From Anaerolineae bacterium (GTDB taxonomy: Bacteria > Chloroflexota > Anaerolineae > Aggregatilineales > Phototrophicaceae): 54,908 bases of DNA. The DNA lies in the NCBI GenBank assembly GCA_022825675.1, contig JAJDWK010000053.1:1-54908 (forward strand). Reading direction: 5' to 3'. The notes under the pieces are model-generated. The model was not told the origin of the DNA and did no database searches. It worked only from the letters and a program-made list of their open reading frames with translations. Numbering within the stretch: the stretch's first letter is position 1; each line of letters begins with the position of its first letter. Shown one piece after another: positions 41,314-50,546 of the stretch. Position numbers and translations under genes: made by a program.

Positions 41314-42285
41314 ATGGCAGAAGTTATCCGCATTGGCACGCGCCGCTCGCGATTGTCCCGCTGGCAGGCGGAGCATATCGCCACTCTTCTGCAGCGGGCG
41401 CATGCCGGCAAACAGCCAAGTCTTGAAATAGAAATCCGCCCGTATAGCACCCGCGGCGATGCCAACCCGGACGCGCCCCTTCCCGCAATCGGCGGCAAGG
41501 GGCTGTTCACGGAGGCGCTGGAAAGGGCGCTGCGCCGTCAGGAAATTGACTGCGCCGTGCACAGCCTGAAAGACCTGCCAGTCGAGCAGGCGGCGGGCTT
41601 AGATGTAATTGTGCCAGCCCGCGGTGATGCGCGCGATGCCCTGCTCAGCCGCGGCGGCATGACGCTGGCGCAGCTGCCGCCGGGCGCGCGCATCGGCACC
41701 GGCAGTCTGCGGCGGCGCGCCCAACTGCTGGCGCTGCGCCCCGACCTCGTGATTTCGCCCCTGCGCGGCAATGTGCCCACGCGCCTGCGTAAGCTGCTTG
41801 CAGCCAATAGCGCTTTTGACGCCATCGTGCTGGCGGCGGCGGGCTTACATCGTCTGGGATTAGACGCGCATATCAGCGAGATTTTCCCGCCCGAGCGCTT
41901 GCTCTGCGCCGCTGGACAGGGCGCATTGGCGCTGCAATGCCGCGCTGACGAACGCTCCCGCGCCCTCTTCCGCCCACTGCGGCAGCGCGCCGCTGCCCTC
42001 ACAACTGCGGCGGAGCGCGCTATGCTCAGCGCGCTGGCTGGCGGCTGCTCGCTGCCGGTGGCGGCTTATGCGCAGTTCGAGCGGGATACCCTGCGGCTGC
42101 AGGGGCGCGTCATGGCTGCTGATGGCAGTCAACAGCTTGACGCGCGGGCGGCGGTCCTGATTTCCCGCGCTGATGACGCCGGCGAGGACAAGGCGCGGCA
42201 GCTCGGCGAGCAGCTGGCGCAGCGATTGCTGGCGCAGGGCGCGCGCCCGCTGCTGGATGCCGCCCGGAACAGCGACGGGCGCTGA
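41314..42285 (+). CDS. hemC: Porphobilinogen deaminase (hydroxymethylbilane synthase)
   Basis: This 323-aa enzyme polymerises four porphobilinogen units to hydroxymethylbilane. The catalytic Asp D87 sits in AVHSLKDLP, and the dipyrromethane cofactor attaches to C245 in LAGGCSLPV. Conserved GTGSLRRRAQL and PLRGNVPTRLRKL are present. It is followed after 3 bp by hemD. The Shine-Dalgarno before ATG 41314 is weak. Confidence 0.96.
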   Translation: MAEVIRIGTRRSRLSRWQAEHIATLLQRAHAGKQPSLEIEIRPYSTRGDANPDAPLPAIGGKGLFTEALERALRRQEIDCAVHSLKDLPVEQAAGLDVIVPARGDARDALLSRGGMTLAQLPPGARIGTGSLRRRAQLLALRPDLVISPLRGNVPTRLRKLLAANSAFDAIVLAAAGLHRLGLDAHISEIFPPERLLCAAGQGALALQCRADERSRALFRPLRQRAAALTTAAERAMLSALAGGCSLPVAAYAQFERDTLRLQGRVMAADGSQQLDARAAVLISRADDAGEDKARQLGEQLAQRLLAQGARPLLDAARNSDGR

Positions 42286-42288
42286 GCG

Positions 42289-43068
42289 ATGCAAGCGGAC
42301 CCATCAGCGCTGGCGGGCAAGCGCATCGCCGTCACCCGCGCCCGCCATCAAGCGCCGCCATTGGCGGCATTGATTCGTGAATTCGGCGGCATCCCGATCG
42401 CCTATCCTTGCATCGCCATCATAAGCGCCGCCGACCCGCGCCCGCTGGATTCGGCGCTGATGCGGCTGGACGACTTCGACTGGCTCGCGCTGACCAGCGG
42501 CAATGCCGCTTATGCCCTGGCAGCGCGGCTATCGGGCTTGGGGCAGGCTGTCGATTGGTCGCGCCTGAAAATCGCGGTTGTCGGTGCCGCCACCGGCGCG
42601 GAAGCCCAACGCCATCTTGGGCGGGAAGCTGATTTTCTGCCCGCTGTTTTCAGCGCGGCGGAAATGGCGCGGCAGCTGCCATTAGACCCCGGCGCGCGCA
42701 TCTTGCTGCCGCAATCGGACCGCGCGGCAAGCGCGGCGGCGGATATTCTGCGCGCGCGCGGCGCGCATGTCAGCGCTTGCAGCGCCTATCGCACCGTCCG
42801 CGGCCGCGGCGGCGCGGACCTGCCGCGGCTGCTGGCGCGCGGGCGGCTCGCCGCCCTCAGCTTCACCAGCCCTTCATCGGTGTACTTTTTCCGTCAGCGC
42901 TGCCCGGCGCCAGCCGCGCTGGAATTGCCTGCTGCCTGCATCGGTCCCGTCACGGCGGCGGCCGCGCGGCGGCAAGGCTTCTGTGATGTGCTCTGCCCGC
43001 CCCGCGCCCGCCTCCGCTTTATGCTAAGCGCCCTCGCCCAAGGCTTGCGAGATACAAGCGATGCTTAA
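42289..43068 (+). CDS. hemD: Uroporphyrinogen-III synthase
   Basis: This 259-aa two-domain protein shows the family's poorly conserved layout: KRIAVTRARHQAPPLAALIREFGG at the N-terminus, WLALTSGNAAYAL, and AALSFTSPSSVYFF and ACIGPVTAAAARRQGF in the second half. It closes hydroxymethylbilane to uroporphyrinogen III. It is directly downstream of hemC (3 bp), which supports the identification. Confidence 0.93.
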   Translation: MQADPSALAGKRIAVTRARHQAPPLAALIREFGGIPIAYPCIAIISAADPRPLDSALMRLDDFDWLALTSGNAAYALAARLSGLGQAVDWSRLKIAVVGAATGAEAQRHLGREADFLPAVFSAAEMARQLPLDPGARILLPQSDRAASAAADILRARGAHVSACSAYRTVRGRGGADLPRLLARGRLAALSFTSPSSVYFFRQRCPAPAALELPAACIGPVTAAAARRQGFCDVLCPPRARLRFMLSALAQGLRDTSDA

Positions 43069-43172
43069 GGCGATTTAATGGCATGAAAATGCGTTCTTTA
43101 TGTTATTTTCGTTTATACTAGAGCTAAGGCTGGGCGCAGCCGGCAGGCGCAGTGGCGAAGGAGGCAGATCTT

Positions 43173-43514
43173 ATGGAGCTGCTTCAGCAGAATACAACAC
43201 ACGAGAAATTTCTCGAAAGCCGCCAATACTGGTGCCCGGAGTCTGAAGAATACGCCGCCGCCAGCCAATTCATCAGCGCCTTGCGCGATGGCTGGCAGTT
43301 GGCTTTGCCCCGCGTGAACGCCCGCCGCATCTGGCATAGCGGCAGCCGCCCCAGCGCCCTCTACGAATTCACGCTGATGCGTGGCAGCCAGCTGATGATT
43401 ATGCCCGTGCTCAGCAGCCCTTATATCGAGCGTTACCTGCTGCAGCAGGAACTGCGCGTCATTTATGATGTTGATGGCGACCGCATCCCCGCGGGCGGCT
43501 ATGCTGCCGATTAA
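43173..43514 (+). CDS. Small hypothetical protein, paralogue 1
   Basis: This 113-aa protein has blocks RQYWCPESEEYAA, LRDGWQLALPRV and MIMPVLSSPYIERYLL. These align with the next gene (QHWSYSSERYAGG, IARGWAIDKRVV, AEMAVLGNPYVHRYLA). No known domain is recognised; an alpha/beta cytoplasmic fold is likely. ATG 43173 has AAGGAGG 8 nt upstream and is preferred over GTG 43152. A -10-like TATACT stands at 43114-43119. Confidence 0.72.
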   Translation: MELLQQNTTHEKFLESRQYWCPESEEYAAASQFISALRDGWQLALPRVNARRIWHSGSRPSALYEFTLMRGSQLMIMPVLSSPYIERYLLQQELRVIYDVDGDRIPAGGYAAD

Positions 43515-43540
43515 CTTATCATTAAATAGCCGCTGCCAGC

Positions 43541-43569
43541 TTGCCGCTTCTGCCCGCTGCCCGTATAAT
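43541..43569 (+). promoter_or_regulatory. Strong predicted promoter of the second small paralogue
   Basis: TTGCCG (43541-43546) and consensus TATAAT (43564-43569) are 17 bp apart, 33 bp before ATG 43603. The paralogue is therefore probably transcribed on its own as well. Confidence 0.6.
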
Positions 43570-43602
43570 CGCGCAGAGACAAGGCATTGAAGGCGGCTAA
43601 AT

Positions 43603-43914
43603 ATGGAACCGATGCAGCAAAATCTGCAGGCGCAGCATCACGATATCACCTCCCAGCATTGGAGCTACTCATCAGAGCGCTATGCCGGCGGCGATAACCT
43701 GCTGACCGCGATCGCCCGCGGCTGGGCTATCGACAAGCGCGTTGTCCTGCGCCGCCACTGGTTCGCTGGCATGCGCTGCGTCGAGATCTTCCATTTCACC
43801 ATCCGCCGCGACGATGTAGTGGCGGAAATGGCGGTGCTGGGCAATCCCTATGTGCATCGCTACTTGGCGACGCAGCCTTATGACCTGGTCGAGGAGGGCG
43901 CGGCGCTGGTCTAA
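43603..43914 (+). CDS. Small hypothetical protein, paralogue 2
   Basis: This 103-aa protein is a diverged tandem copy of the gene at 43173: same length, order of motifs and Trp/Tyr positions, but low overall identity. No catalytic motif is apparent. It lies between hemD and the penicillin-binding protein and has its own promoter. Function unknown. Confidence 0.72.
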   Translation: MEPMQQNLQAQHHDITSQHWSYSSERYAGGDNLLTAIARGWAIDKRVVLRRHWFAGMRCVEIFHFTIRRDDVVAEMAVLGNPYVHRYLATQPYDLVEEGAALV

Positions 43915-44029
43915 CTGCCAGCGTTATTTCGCAAGCCCCGCGATTGCTTGGCGCCTGCTTTTCCCCATTTTCCAGCTTCCAGTATAATGAAGCGCAATCC
44001 TATCCCTGTCAGCAAGGGGCAGCTTGCCC

Positions 44030-47000
44030 ATGCCAGACGAGCCGAAGCGCCAAAAACCGCCCGCGGACCAATCCCCGGAAGATATGATGGGGGATATGGC
44101 GGCTGGTGCCGCCGAAGACCTGCCGCCGCCAGAAGATTTCCCGGCGGGCATACAGCGTCCCGCCCGCCCGCAAGACAGTCCGCCGCCCGCCGCCCCGGCG
44201 ATAGACCCGCTGGCAGCCGCCGCGCAGCCCTTCCTCGATATGCAGAACCGCGCCGCCACCCTCTCCGAGCTGCTGCGTCAGGAAGAAATCAGCTTTGATG
44301 ACTATCAGCGCCTGCTCTATGATGCGATGGTGCAAGATGAAGCCGGCTTCTGGTGGATGATTGACGCTGACAACGCCGAATGGTATCGGCACAATCCCGA
44401 GCGCAAACAATGGGAGCGGGAGTATCCCGCCGCGTTGCGCGAGTATGAGCTGGCGGCGCGTGACCCCGATGCCACCCTCACGCAGCCGGACAGCGCCTAT
44501 GACATGCCGCCTCACTTCCAAGCGCCCAGGGCTGGCGCCCCCATCACCGATGAGCGCGGCGTCGAAATCGGCAGAGTGCCGCCGACCAAAGACGAGCTTT
44601 ATACTGTGCCCGGCGCCGCCGCCTTCGCTGATGAGCTGGGCGAGCAACAGCGCGCTCACGAAGCTGATTTAGAGCAGCGGAGCACAGTGGCGGCGGCACC
44701 GGACGGCGGCGGGCTGGTGATTCCCCGCGCCTATACTGGCGATGGTGGCGCGGAGCCCGCCCCTATCGTGCGTGATTTGCCAGAAAGCCGTCGCCTGCGC
44801 TGGGCGCTGACGCTCTTGGCGGGGCTGATAATGCTGTCGCTGGTGGGGCTTATTGTCGCTGCTGGCGTCATCATGCTTTGGTATCGTGATCAAGTCGAGC
44901 CATTCGCCGCTGCCATCGCCGCGCTGGAAGACTATCAGCCCGCCTATCAGACGGCGCGCATCTTCGCCGCCGATGGCAGTTTGATCGCCGCCTTCAATAG
45001 CCAGGAAACTGGCGCGCGCACCGCCGTGCCGCTGGAAGCCATCAGCCCTTATATGATTCACGCCATCGTCTCCCAGGAAAATGAGCGCTTTTTTGACGAT
45101 CCCGGCTTTGACCCAATCGCGATTGCGCGCGCTTTTTTGCAGAATTTAGGCGGCGGCGGCATCGAATCCGGCGCTAGCACCATCACCCAGCAAATCGCCC
45201 GCAACCTGGTGCTGCAAGATCGTGAAGTTACTGTCGAGCGCAAGATAAAAGAAATCCTGGTGGCGCTGGAAATCGCCAACCGCTACGACAAAAACCGCAT
45301 CCTCGAGCTTTATCTCAACGAGATATTTTTCGCCAATCAGACCTATGGCGTGGAGGCGGCGGCGAACTTCTACTTCGGGCATGGCGCTGACCAATTGAAC
45401 TACGCGGAGTCGGCGCTGTTGGCGAGCATTGTGCCCTTCCCGCTGCAGAATGACCCGGTGACAAACCGCCAAGTCGCCATCGCCGGCATGCGCTCGACAA
45501 TGCGCAAGATGCTCAAAGTCGGCTGCTTGCAATTTCATCATGGCGATTGGCGCAGCCGCGGTCCCTTCTGCATCCGGGATGGCGCGGTGGCGCAAATACA
45601 TGGCGGGGAAGCGGTGCTTGTCCGCGCGGATGAAAGCGGCGCGATTATCGGCGGCGCGGCGATAGTGCAAATTGCCGAAGTGGAAACGGCGGACTTCCGC
45701 GCGGGCGAGGCCTTCCTGCGTTACCCGCATTTTGTGGATTATGTGCGGGCGGCGGCGGAGGCGGAGCTGGGCGCGGAGGCGCTCTTCCAGCGCGGCATCA
45801 ACATCTATACCACCCTGAACCCGGCGCTGCAGGATGTGGCGCAGGCGGCGCTCAGCGCCCAGGTGCGCGCTTTGACGGGCATCGCCTCTGGCGTGAACAC
45901 CGGCGCTGTCATGGTCAGCGAGCCCGGCAGCGGCGCTATCCGCGCCCTGGTCGGCAGTCACGATTACCGCGACGCAATTGCCGGACAAGTCAACAACGCG
46001 CTGACTTTTCAGCAGCCTGGCTCCGCCATCAAGCCCTTTGTGATGATGGCGGCGCTGCAAGACAATGATGGGCGCTACCTGACGCCAGCCAGCATCATCT
46101 GGGATGTGCCGCTGGTAGAAGACCTGGGCGCTGGCGGCATCTATCAGCCGCAAAATCTCGACCGCCGCTTCCACGGTCCCGTCTCCCTGCGCGCGGCGCT
46201 GCAGAACAGCTACAATATCCCGACAGTCAAAATCTTCCGCGATTATGTCGGCGTGGGGCGCTTCGCCAATATTGCCGAGGCGCTGGGGCTGAGCTTCCCG
46301 CCGGAGTCCTTTATGTCTTTGGCGAGCGCCCTGGGCGCTAACGAAGTGCGGCTCTTCGACCTGATGGGCGCTTACGCCACGCTGGCAAATGGCGGCGCGC
46401 GCGCCCCGCTCTATGCGATTGAGCGCATTACCGAGACCATCAGCGGGCAAGAGCGGGAAATCAGCCGCGAGCGCCCGCCGCCCGAGCCGGCGCTTTCGCC
46501 AGCGCTCGCCTATCTTATGCTGAATTTGCTCAGCGATGATGCCGCCCGCGCCCCGGGCATCCCGCCAGGTTCCAATCTCACTTTGATGGCAATGGGCATC
46601 CCGACGCAGAATACGGTCGCCGCCAAAACGGGCACCACCAACGGCGGCAGAGATCTGTGGACGATGGGCTTCACGCGGGATGCGGTCGTGGGCGTCTGGC
46701 TGGGCACATCGGATAATTCGCCGACATTTAACACCAGCGGCTATCACAGCGCCGCGCCAGTTTGGAACGCGGTCATGTCAGCCGTGGCGGAGCTGCAGCC
46801 GCCGCTGCCATTCGAGAATCCTGGCGGCGTGGTCGCGCGGGAAATCTGCAAAACCACCGGCACCTTGCATTCGCCCGCCTGCCCGCAGCCCGCCACCGAG
46901 CTTTTCTTGCAAGAGCAATATCCGCCGCCGCCCGAAGCGGGATTCCTGCAGCGCGCTCAGGTGGATAGCTGGAGCTTGCTGCGCGCCAATGAGTTCTGCA

Positions 47001-47545
47001 GCGGGCATGTCATCGAGCGCAATTTTGCTGATATTGCCGAAGCGGAGGCGCTGGATTGGCTGAACAACAGCGAGGCGGGGCGCGCCTATGCCGACGCGCT
47101 TGATTTGCCGCGCCCTGTCCAGCCGCCGCCACAAGCCGCCTGCTCCCCCGGGGCAGAAGCGCCGCTGTTTAACATCAGCAGCCCGAATGCTGGTGCGGTG
47201 CTGCGCGGCATTGTCGAGGTGCGCGGGCAGGCGCAAGCGCCCGACTTCGACAGATTTGAGCTGCTCTATGCCCGCGCGGAGGCACCGACAGATTTCTTCC
47301 CGATTAGCGCCTCGCTGGTGCAGATGCCGCAATATGGCAGCTCCCTCGGCACTTGGGATACCTACGCGGCGCAAATCCCCGATGGCAACTACATCCTGCG
47401 CCTGGCGGCATATTCGCTGACAGGCGGCTTCATCAATTTTGACCTGCCCCTGCGCATCGACAACTCGGAATACACGCCGCCGGCGGAGCCAGTCTTTGGT
47501 CCCACAGTTGGGGAGATTTCGACCCCCACGCCCGGCGGCGGCTAA
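44030..47545 (+). CDS. Class A penicillin-binding protein (transglycosylase/transpeptidase)
   Basis: This 1171-aa bifunctional peptidoglycan synthase is much longer than usual. Residues 1-255 are a cytoplasmic, Pro/Ala-rich extension; one membrane helix lies at about 256-284. The GT51 domain has the catalytic E350 in SQENERFFDDPGFD, GASTITQQIARN and RILELYLNEIFF. The transpeptidase domain has S665-x-x-K (PGSAIKPF), SYN near 727 and K866TGT. The C-terminal region (about 1040-1140) is a beta-sandwich-like domain ending in TPTPGG. ATG 44030 begins the conserved-looking reading frame; a TTG at 44024 is also possible. A TATAAT at 43983-43988 suggests a separate promoter. Confidence 0.95.
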   Translation: MPDEPKRQKPPADQSPEDMMGDMAAGAAEDLPPPEDFPAGIQRPARPQDSPPPAAPAIDPLAAAAQPFLDMQNRAATLSELLRQEEISFDDYQRLLYDAMVQDEAGFWWMIDADNAEWYRHNPERKQWEREYPAALREYELAARDPDATLTQPDSAYDMPPHFQAPRAGAPITDERGVEIGRVPPTKDELYTVPGAAAFADELGEQQRAHEADLEQRSTVAAAPDGGGLVIPRAYTGDGGAEPAPIVRDLPESRRLRWALTLLAGLIMLSLVGLIVAAGVIMLWYRDQVEPFAAAIAALEDYQPAYQTARIFAADGSLIAAFNSQETGARTAVPLEAISPYMIHAIVSQENERFFDDPGFDPIAIARAFLQNLGGGGIESGASTITQQIARNLVLQDREVTVERKIKEILVALEIANRYDKNRILELYLNEIFFANQTYGVEAAANFYFGHGADQLNYAESALLASIVPFPLQNDPVTNRQVAIAGMRSTMRKMLKVGCLQFHHGDWRSRGPFCIRDGAVAQIHGGEAVLVRADESGAIIGGAAIVQIAEVETADFRAGEAFLRYPHFVDYVRAAAEAELGAEALFQRGINIYTTLNPALQDVAQAALSAQVRALTGIASGVNTGAVMVSEPGSGAIRALVGSHDYRDAIAGQVNNALTFQQPGSAIKPFVMMAALQDNDGRYLTPASIIWDVPLVEDLGAGGIYQPQNLDRRFHGPVSLRAALQNSYNIPTVKIFRDYVGVGRFANIAEALGLSFPPESFMSLASALGANEVRLFDLMGAYATLANGGARAPLYAIERITETISGQEREISRERPPPEPALSPALAYLMLNLLSDDAARAPGIPPGSNLTLMAMGIPTQNTVAAKTGTTNGGRDLWTMGFTRDAVVGVWLGTSDNSPTFNTSGYHSAAPVWNAVMSAVAELQPPLPFENPGGVVAREICKTTGTLHSPACPQPATELFLQEQYPPPPEAGFLQRAQVDSWSLLRANEFCSGHVIERNFADIAEAEALDWLNNSEAGRAYADALDLPRPVQPPPQAACSPGAEAPLFNISSPNAGAVLRGIVEVRGQAQAPDFDRFELLYARAEAPTDFFPISASLVQMPQYGSSLGTWDTYAAQIPDGNYILRLAAYSLTGGFINFDLPLRIDNSEYTPPAEPVFGPTVGEISTPTPGGG

Positions 47546-47585
47546 TCGGTCCCGCCGCCGCCAGCTCCAGTTCAGGCGCGAAATC

Positions 47586-47594
47586 TGCTAGAAT
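47586..47594 (+). promoter_or_regulatory. Extended -10 promoter of the helicase gene
   Basis: TGC directly precedes TAGAAT (47589-47594), an extended -10 element with no clear -35. It stands 36 bp before ATG 47631. Confidence 0.4.
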
Positions 47595-47630
47595 GCGCCC
47601 AGCGCCCAATCATCCCCAGGAGAACGCCCC

Positions 47631-49889
47631 ATGCGGGAGCATCCGCTGTTGCAAGGCATGAACGCCCAGCAAGCCGCCGCTATCAGCGCCGAGCCCGGAC
47701 CCGTGCTGGTGTTGGCGGGGCCGGGCAGCGGCAAAACCGCGGTGCTGACGCGGCGCATCGCCTGGCTCATCCGCGAGCAGGGGGTGCCGCATCATCGCAT
47801 CATGGCGGTAACTTTCACCAACAAAGCGGCGGGGGAAATGCGCAGCCGTGTCGAGGGGCTGCTGGGCGACCGCCTGCGCGGCTTGCAGCTGGGCACATTT
47901 CATGCCACCTGCGCCCGCTTTTTGCGGCAAGAGGCGGAGCTGCTGGGCTACCGCCGCGATTATGTCATCTACGACAGCGATGATCAGCGCGCCCTCGTCA
48001 CGCGCGTGGTTAAAAGCATCGGCATCGACCCCAAACGCTTCAACCCCCGCGCAATACTGGCAAAAATCTCCAGCGCCAAAACCGAGATGATTCTCCCCGA
48101 GCATTTCACCGCTGATGATTATTTTGGCGAAATCGTCAAGCAGGTTTATGTCGCCTATCAAGAGGCGTTGCGAGACGCCAACGCCATGGACTTTGACGAC
48201 CTGCTGCTGAATATGGTAACGCTGCTGCGGGAAAACGAAGCGCTGCGAATGCGCTATCAAAATCGTTTTGAGTGTGTGCTGGTCGATGAATTCCAGGATA
48301 CCAACAGCGTACAGTACGAGTTGGTTTCGCATTTTGCCGCGCCCCAAAATAAAGTCTTTGTTGTTGGTGATGAAGACCAGGCGATTTACGCCTTCCGCGG
48401 CGCTGATTATCGCAATGTCCGCCGCTTCCAGGAAAGTTATCAAAACGCCGCCGTCTACTTGCTGGAGCAGAATTATCGCAGCAGCCAGAACATCCTTGAT
48501 GTCGCCCGCGCCGTAATCGACCTCAATCGCAACCGCAAGCCCAAAGCGCTGCATACCGACCGCGGACCTGGTGAACCGGCAAGTGTTTTTGAAGCCTATG
48601 ACGAGCGCTATGAAGCGGAAGCGGTGCTGGAGCGCATTCAGCAGCTGCGGGCGCAAGCGGCGCTGGACTATAAGGACTTCGCCATCATGTATCGCACAAA
48701 TGCGCAATCGCGGGCGCTGGAGCAGGCGTTTATCACCGCGGCCGCGCCCTATATGCTGATTGGCGGCGTTGGCTTTTACAAACGGCGCGAGGTCAAAGAC
48801 ATGCTGGCATACCTGCGCCTCGTGCACAACCCGGACGATCGCGTCAGTTTCGAGCGCGTCATTAATGTGCCCGCCCGCGGCATCGGTGCCAAATCGCTCG
48901 CCGATTTTTTCGCGTGGACGGCGCGTGAGAGCTTGCCCATCGGCGATGCGCTCAATCGCGCTCAGTTTGACGACCGCTGCCCCCTGCGCGCCGCGGCGAA
49001 AAGGAAGTTCGCCAATTTTGCCGAAATGCTGTCGAGCTGGCAGGACTTGGCGAAAGTCGGCGAATTGCTGCCGATGTTTGACCGCATCACGGCGCAGACG
49101 CGCTATTATTTGCACTTGGACGAAATCAGCAAGCTGCCAGAAGAAGCGGCGCAGCGCGCGGACAATGTGCAGGAATTGCGCGGTCTGCTGGGCTATGCCA
49201 TGGAGCTGGAACAGCCGCTGCACGAATTCCTGGTGGAGCAGGCGCTGGTGGCGGATGTCGACAGCCTGAAAGATGAAGCCAACGCCGTCACCCTGATGAC
49301 CTTGCACGCGGCAAAAGGGCTGGAATTTCCCGTCGTTTTCATCACTGGGCTGGAGGCGGGCGTCCTGCCCCATGCGCGCGCTTTTGAAGAGCCTGGCGGC
49401 ATCGAAGAAGAGCGGCGGCTGTTTTATGTCGGCGTCACGCGCGCCCAGCATAAGTTAATCATGAGCTATGCTTTCCGCCGCGCGCTCTACGGCGGGGCAG
49501 GCGGTCCCGCGGCACCGTCAGAGTTCCTGTCAGAGATTCCGCCCCATCTGCTTGAGGGCTCGCCCACCACGCTCGCCACCCTCCGCCGCACCCAAAGTTT
49601 CGAGTCGCAGACGCGCTGGCAGGTGCCGGCACCGCCCCCCAGCCGCTGGCAGCGCGCCGCCAAGCCTGAAGCCGCTCCGCCAGGCAATGCCGAGCTGCGC
49701 AAGAAAATAGCGCGCTACACGGGCGCAGCGAAATTCGAGGTCAACCAGCGCGTCCGGCATCCGCAATTTGGCACCGGGCGCGTCATCGGGGTGGATCGGG
49801 CGGGCGTGGTCGTCAGTGTGCTCTTTGACGCGGGCGGGCTGAAGAAGGTGCTGGCGGATGCCGAGGGTTTTGAGGCGGAGGGGGCATGA
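47631..49889 (+). CDS. pcrA: UvrD/PcrA-type superfamily 1 DNA helicase
   Basis: This 752-aa 3'-5' helicase has all SF1A motifs: Walker A GPGSGKT (residues 30-36), TFTNKAAGEM, DEFQDTN, GDEDQAIYAFRGA, LEQNYRSSQNIL, VTLMTLHAAKGLEFP and FYVGVTRAQ. The C-terminus has a Tudor-like RNA-polymerase-binding module (VRHPQFGTGRVIGVDRAGVVVSVLFD) as in PcrA. It serves nucleotide excision repair and conflict resolution. AGGAG lies 7-8 nt before ATG 47631. Confidence 0.96.
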   Translation: MREHPLLQGMNAQQAAAISAEPGPVLVLAGPGSGKTAVLTRRIAWLIREQGVPHHRIMAVTFTNKAAGEMRSRVEGLLGDRLRGLQLGTFHATCARFLRQEAELLGYRRDYVIYDSDDQRALVTRVVKSIGIDPKRFNPRAILAKISSAKTEMILPEHFTADDYFGEIVKQVYVAYQEALRDANAMDFDDLLLNMVTLLRENEALRMRYQNRFECVLVDEFQDTNSVQYELVSHFAAPQNKVFVVGDEDQAIYAFRGADYRNVRRFQESYQNAAVYLLEQNYRSSQNILDVARAVIDLNRNRKPKALHTDRGPGEPASVFEAYDERYEAEAVLERIQQLRAQAALDYKDFAIMYRTNAQSRALEQAFITAAAPYMLIGGVGFYKRREVKDMLAYLRLVHNPDDRVSFERVINVPARGIGAKSLADFFAWTARESLPIGDALNRAQFDDRCPLRAAAKRKFANFAEMLSSWQDLAKVGELLPMFDRITAQTRYYLHLDEISKLPEEAAQRADNVQELRGLLGYAMELEQPLHEFLVEQALVADVDSLKDEANAVTLMTLHAAKGLEFPVVFITGLEAGVLPHARAFEEPGGIEEERRLFYVGVTRAQHKLIMSYAFRRALYGGAGGPAAPSEFLSEIPPHLLEGSPTTLATLRRTQSFESQTRWQVPAPPPSRWQRAAKPEAAPPGNAELRKKIARYTGAAKFEVNQRVRHPQFGTGRVIGVDRAGVVVSVLFDAGGLKKVLADAEGFEAEGA

Positions 49890-49926
49890 TACTACTCTGA
49901 CTTGCAATCCAACAGCTACCATCTAT

Positions 49927-49956
49927 TGTAGCGAAAGTGCTTTAAATGATATGATT
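49927..49956 (+). promoter_or_regulatory. Predicted promoter of the AT-rich three-gene island
   Basis: TTGTAG (49927-49932) and TATGAT (49951-49956) are 18 bp apart, 41 bp before ATG 49998, in sequence clearly richer in A and T than the helicase gene before it. Confidence 0.45.
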
Positions 49957-49997
49957 TCTTTGAAACAGTTATCTCTACGACACGAAACGGAATGCAT

Positions 49998-50546
49998 ATG
50001 ACATTGGTGAGCTTCGACGTTGATATTCGCAAGCCAATATATGCAAGGTCAGGTGCGCTAATTCAACAAACGGATTTCCAAGATCTATTGCATGCGCGAA
50101 TTGCGCAAACTGTTGAAGATGTCCAGCGTCGCACCGATATTGTACTAAAGGACTTGAGCAGAAATGGTAAAAGGATTTCCGTCGTTCGCTCCTGTTCGTC
50201 TTATTTGTATAACTGCGTGGGTATGATCTTCGCAAGCCGGCGTGCTTGGATTGAAATCAACGAGATTTATCACATCTTTAGGGAAGATGGTTTTTGTAAG
50301 ATAAGCTTTGACAAGTTGAGCGTCGGCGACATTGTAGTTTATACTTCAGATATGGCTCCGGCACATGTAGGACTGGTGACGACTGTTAGGCGAACAGATG
50401 GCAATTATGGCAAAATCAGTTCAGTTGAGGTCTTGAGCAAATGGGGAAGGGACGCTGAAATATTGCACCCTATGCACAGTGTGCCGTCAACATTAGGCAC
50501 AGCCAGTGAATTCTGGAGCGAGAAGGTGTCTGGTGGATTTGCATAA
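49998..50546 (+). CDS. NlpC/P60-superfamily-like cysteine hydrolase (candidate)
   Basis: This 182-aa protein has a papain-like NlpC/P60/CHAP layout in its second half: C73 in LYNCVGMIF, then SVGDIVVYT before H123 in APAHVGLVTTV, and a third polar position in the following KWGRDAEILH. Family members cut peptidoglycan or amide bonds. No signal peptide is seen, so it may act inside the cell or be delivered by other means. ATG 49998 (GGA 6 nt upstream) is preferred over ATG 49992. First gene of an AT-rich three-gene island. Confidence 0.62.
   Translation: MTLVSFDVDIRKPIYARSGALIQQTDFQDLLHARIAQTVEDVQRRTDIVLKDLSRNGKRISVVRSCSSYLYNCVGMIFASRRAWIEINEIYHIFREDGFCKISFDKLSVGDIVVYTSDMAPAHVGLVTTVRRTDGNYGKISSVEVLSKWGRDAEILHPMHSVPSTLGTASEFWSEKVSGGFA

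Noticed and set aside
45146..46747. A 533-codon frame opposite the penicillin-binding protein
   Set aside because: Antisense shadow of the conserved transglycosylase/transpeptidase region.
47610..49451. A 613-codon frame on the minus strand opposite the UvrD/PcrA helicase
   Set aside because: Mirror of a highly conserved helicase; no family match in the antisense translation.
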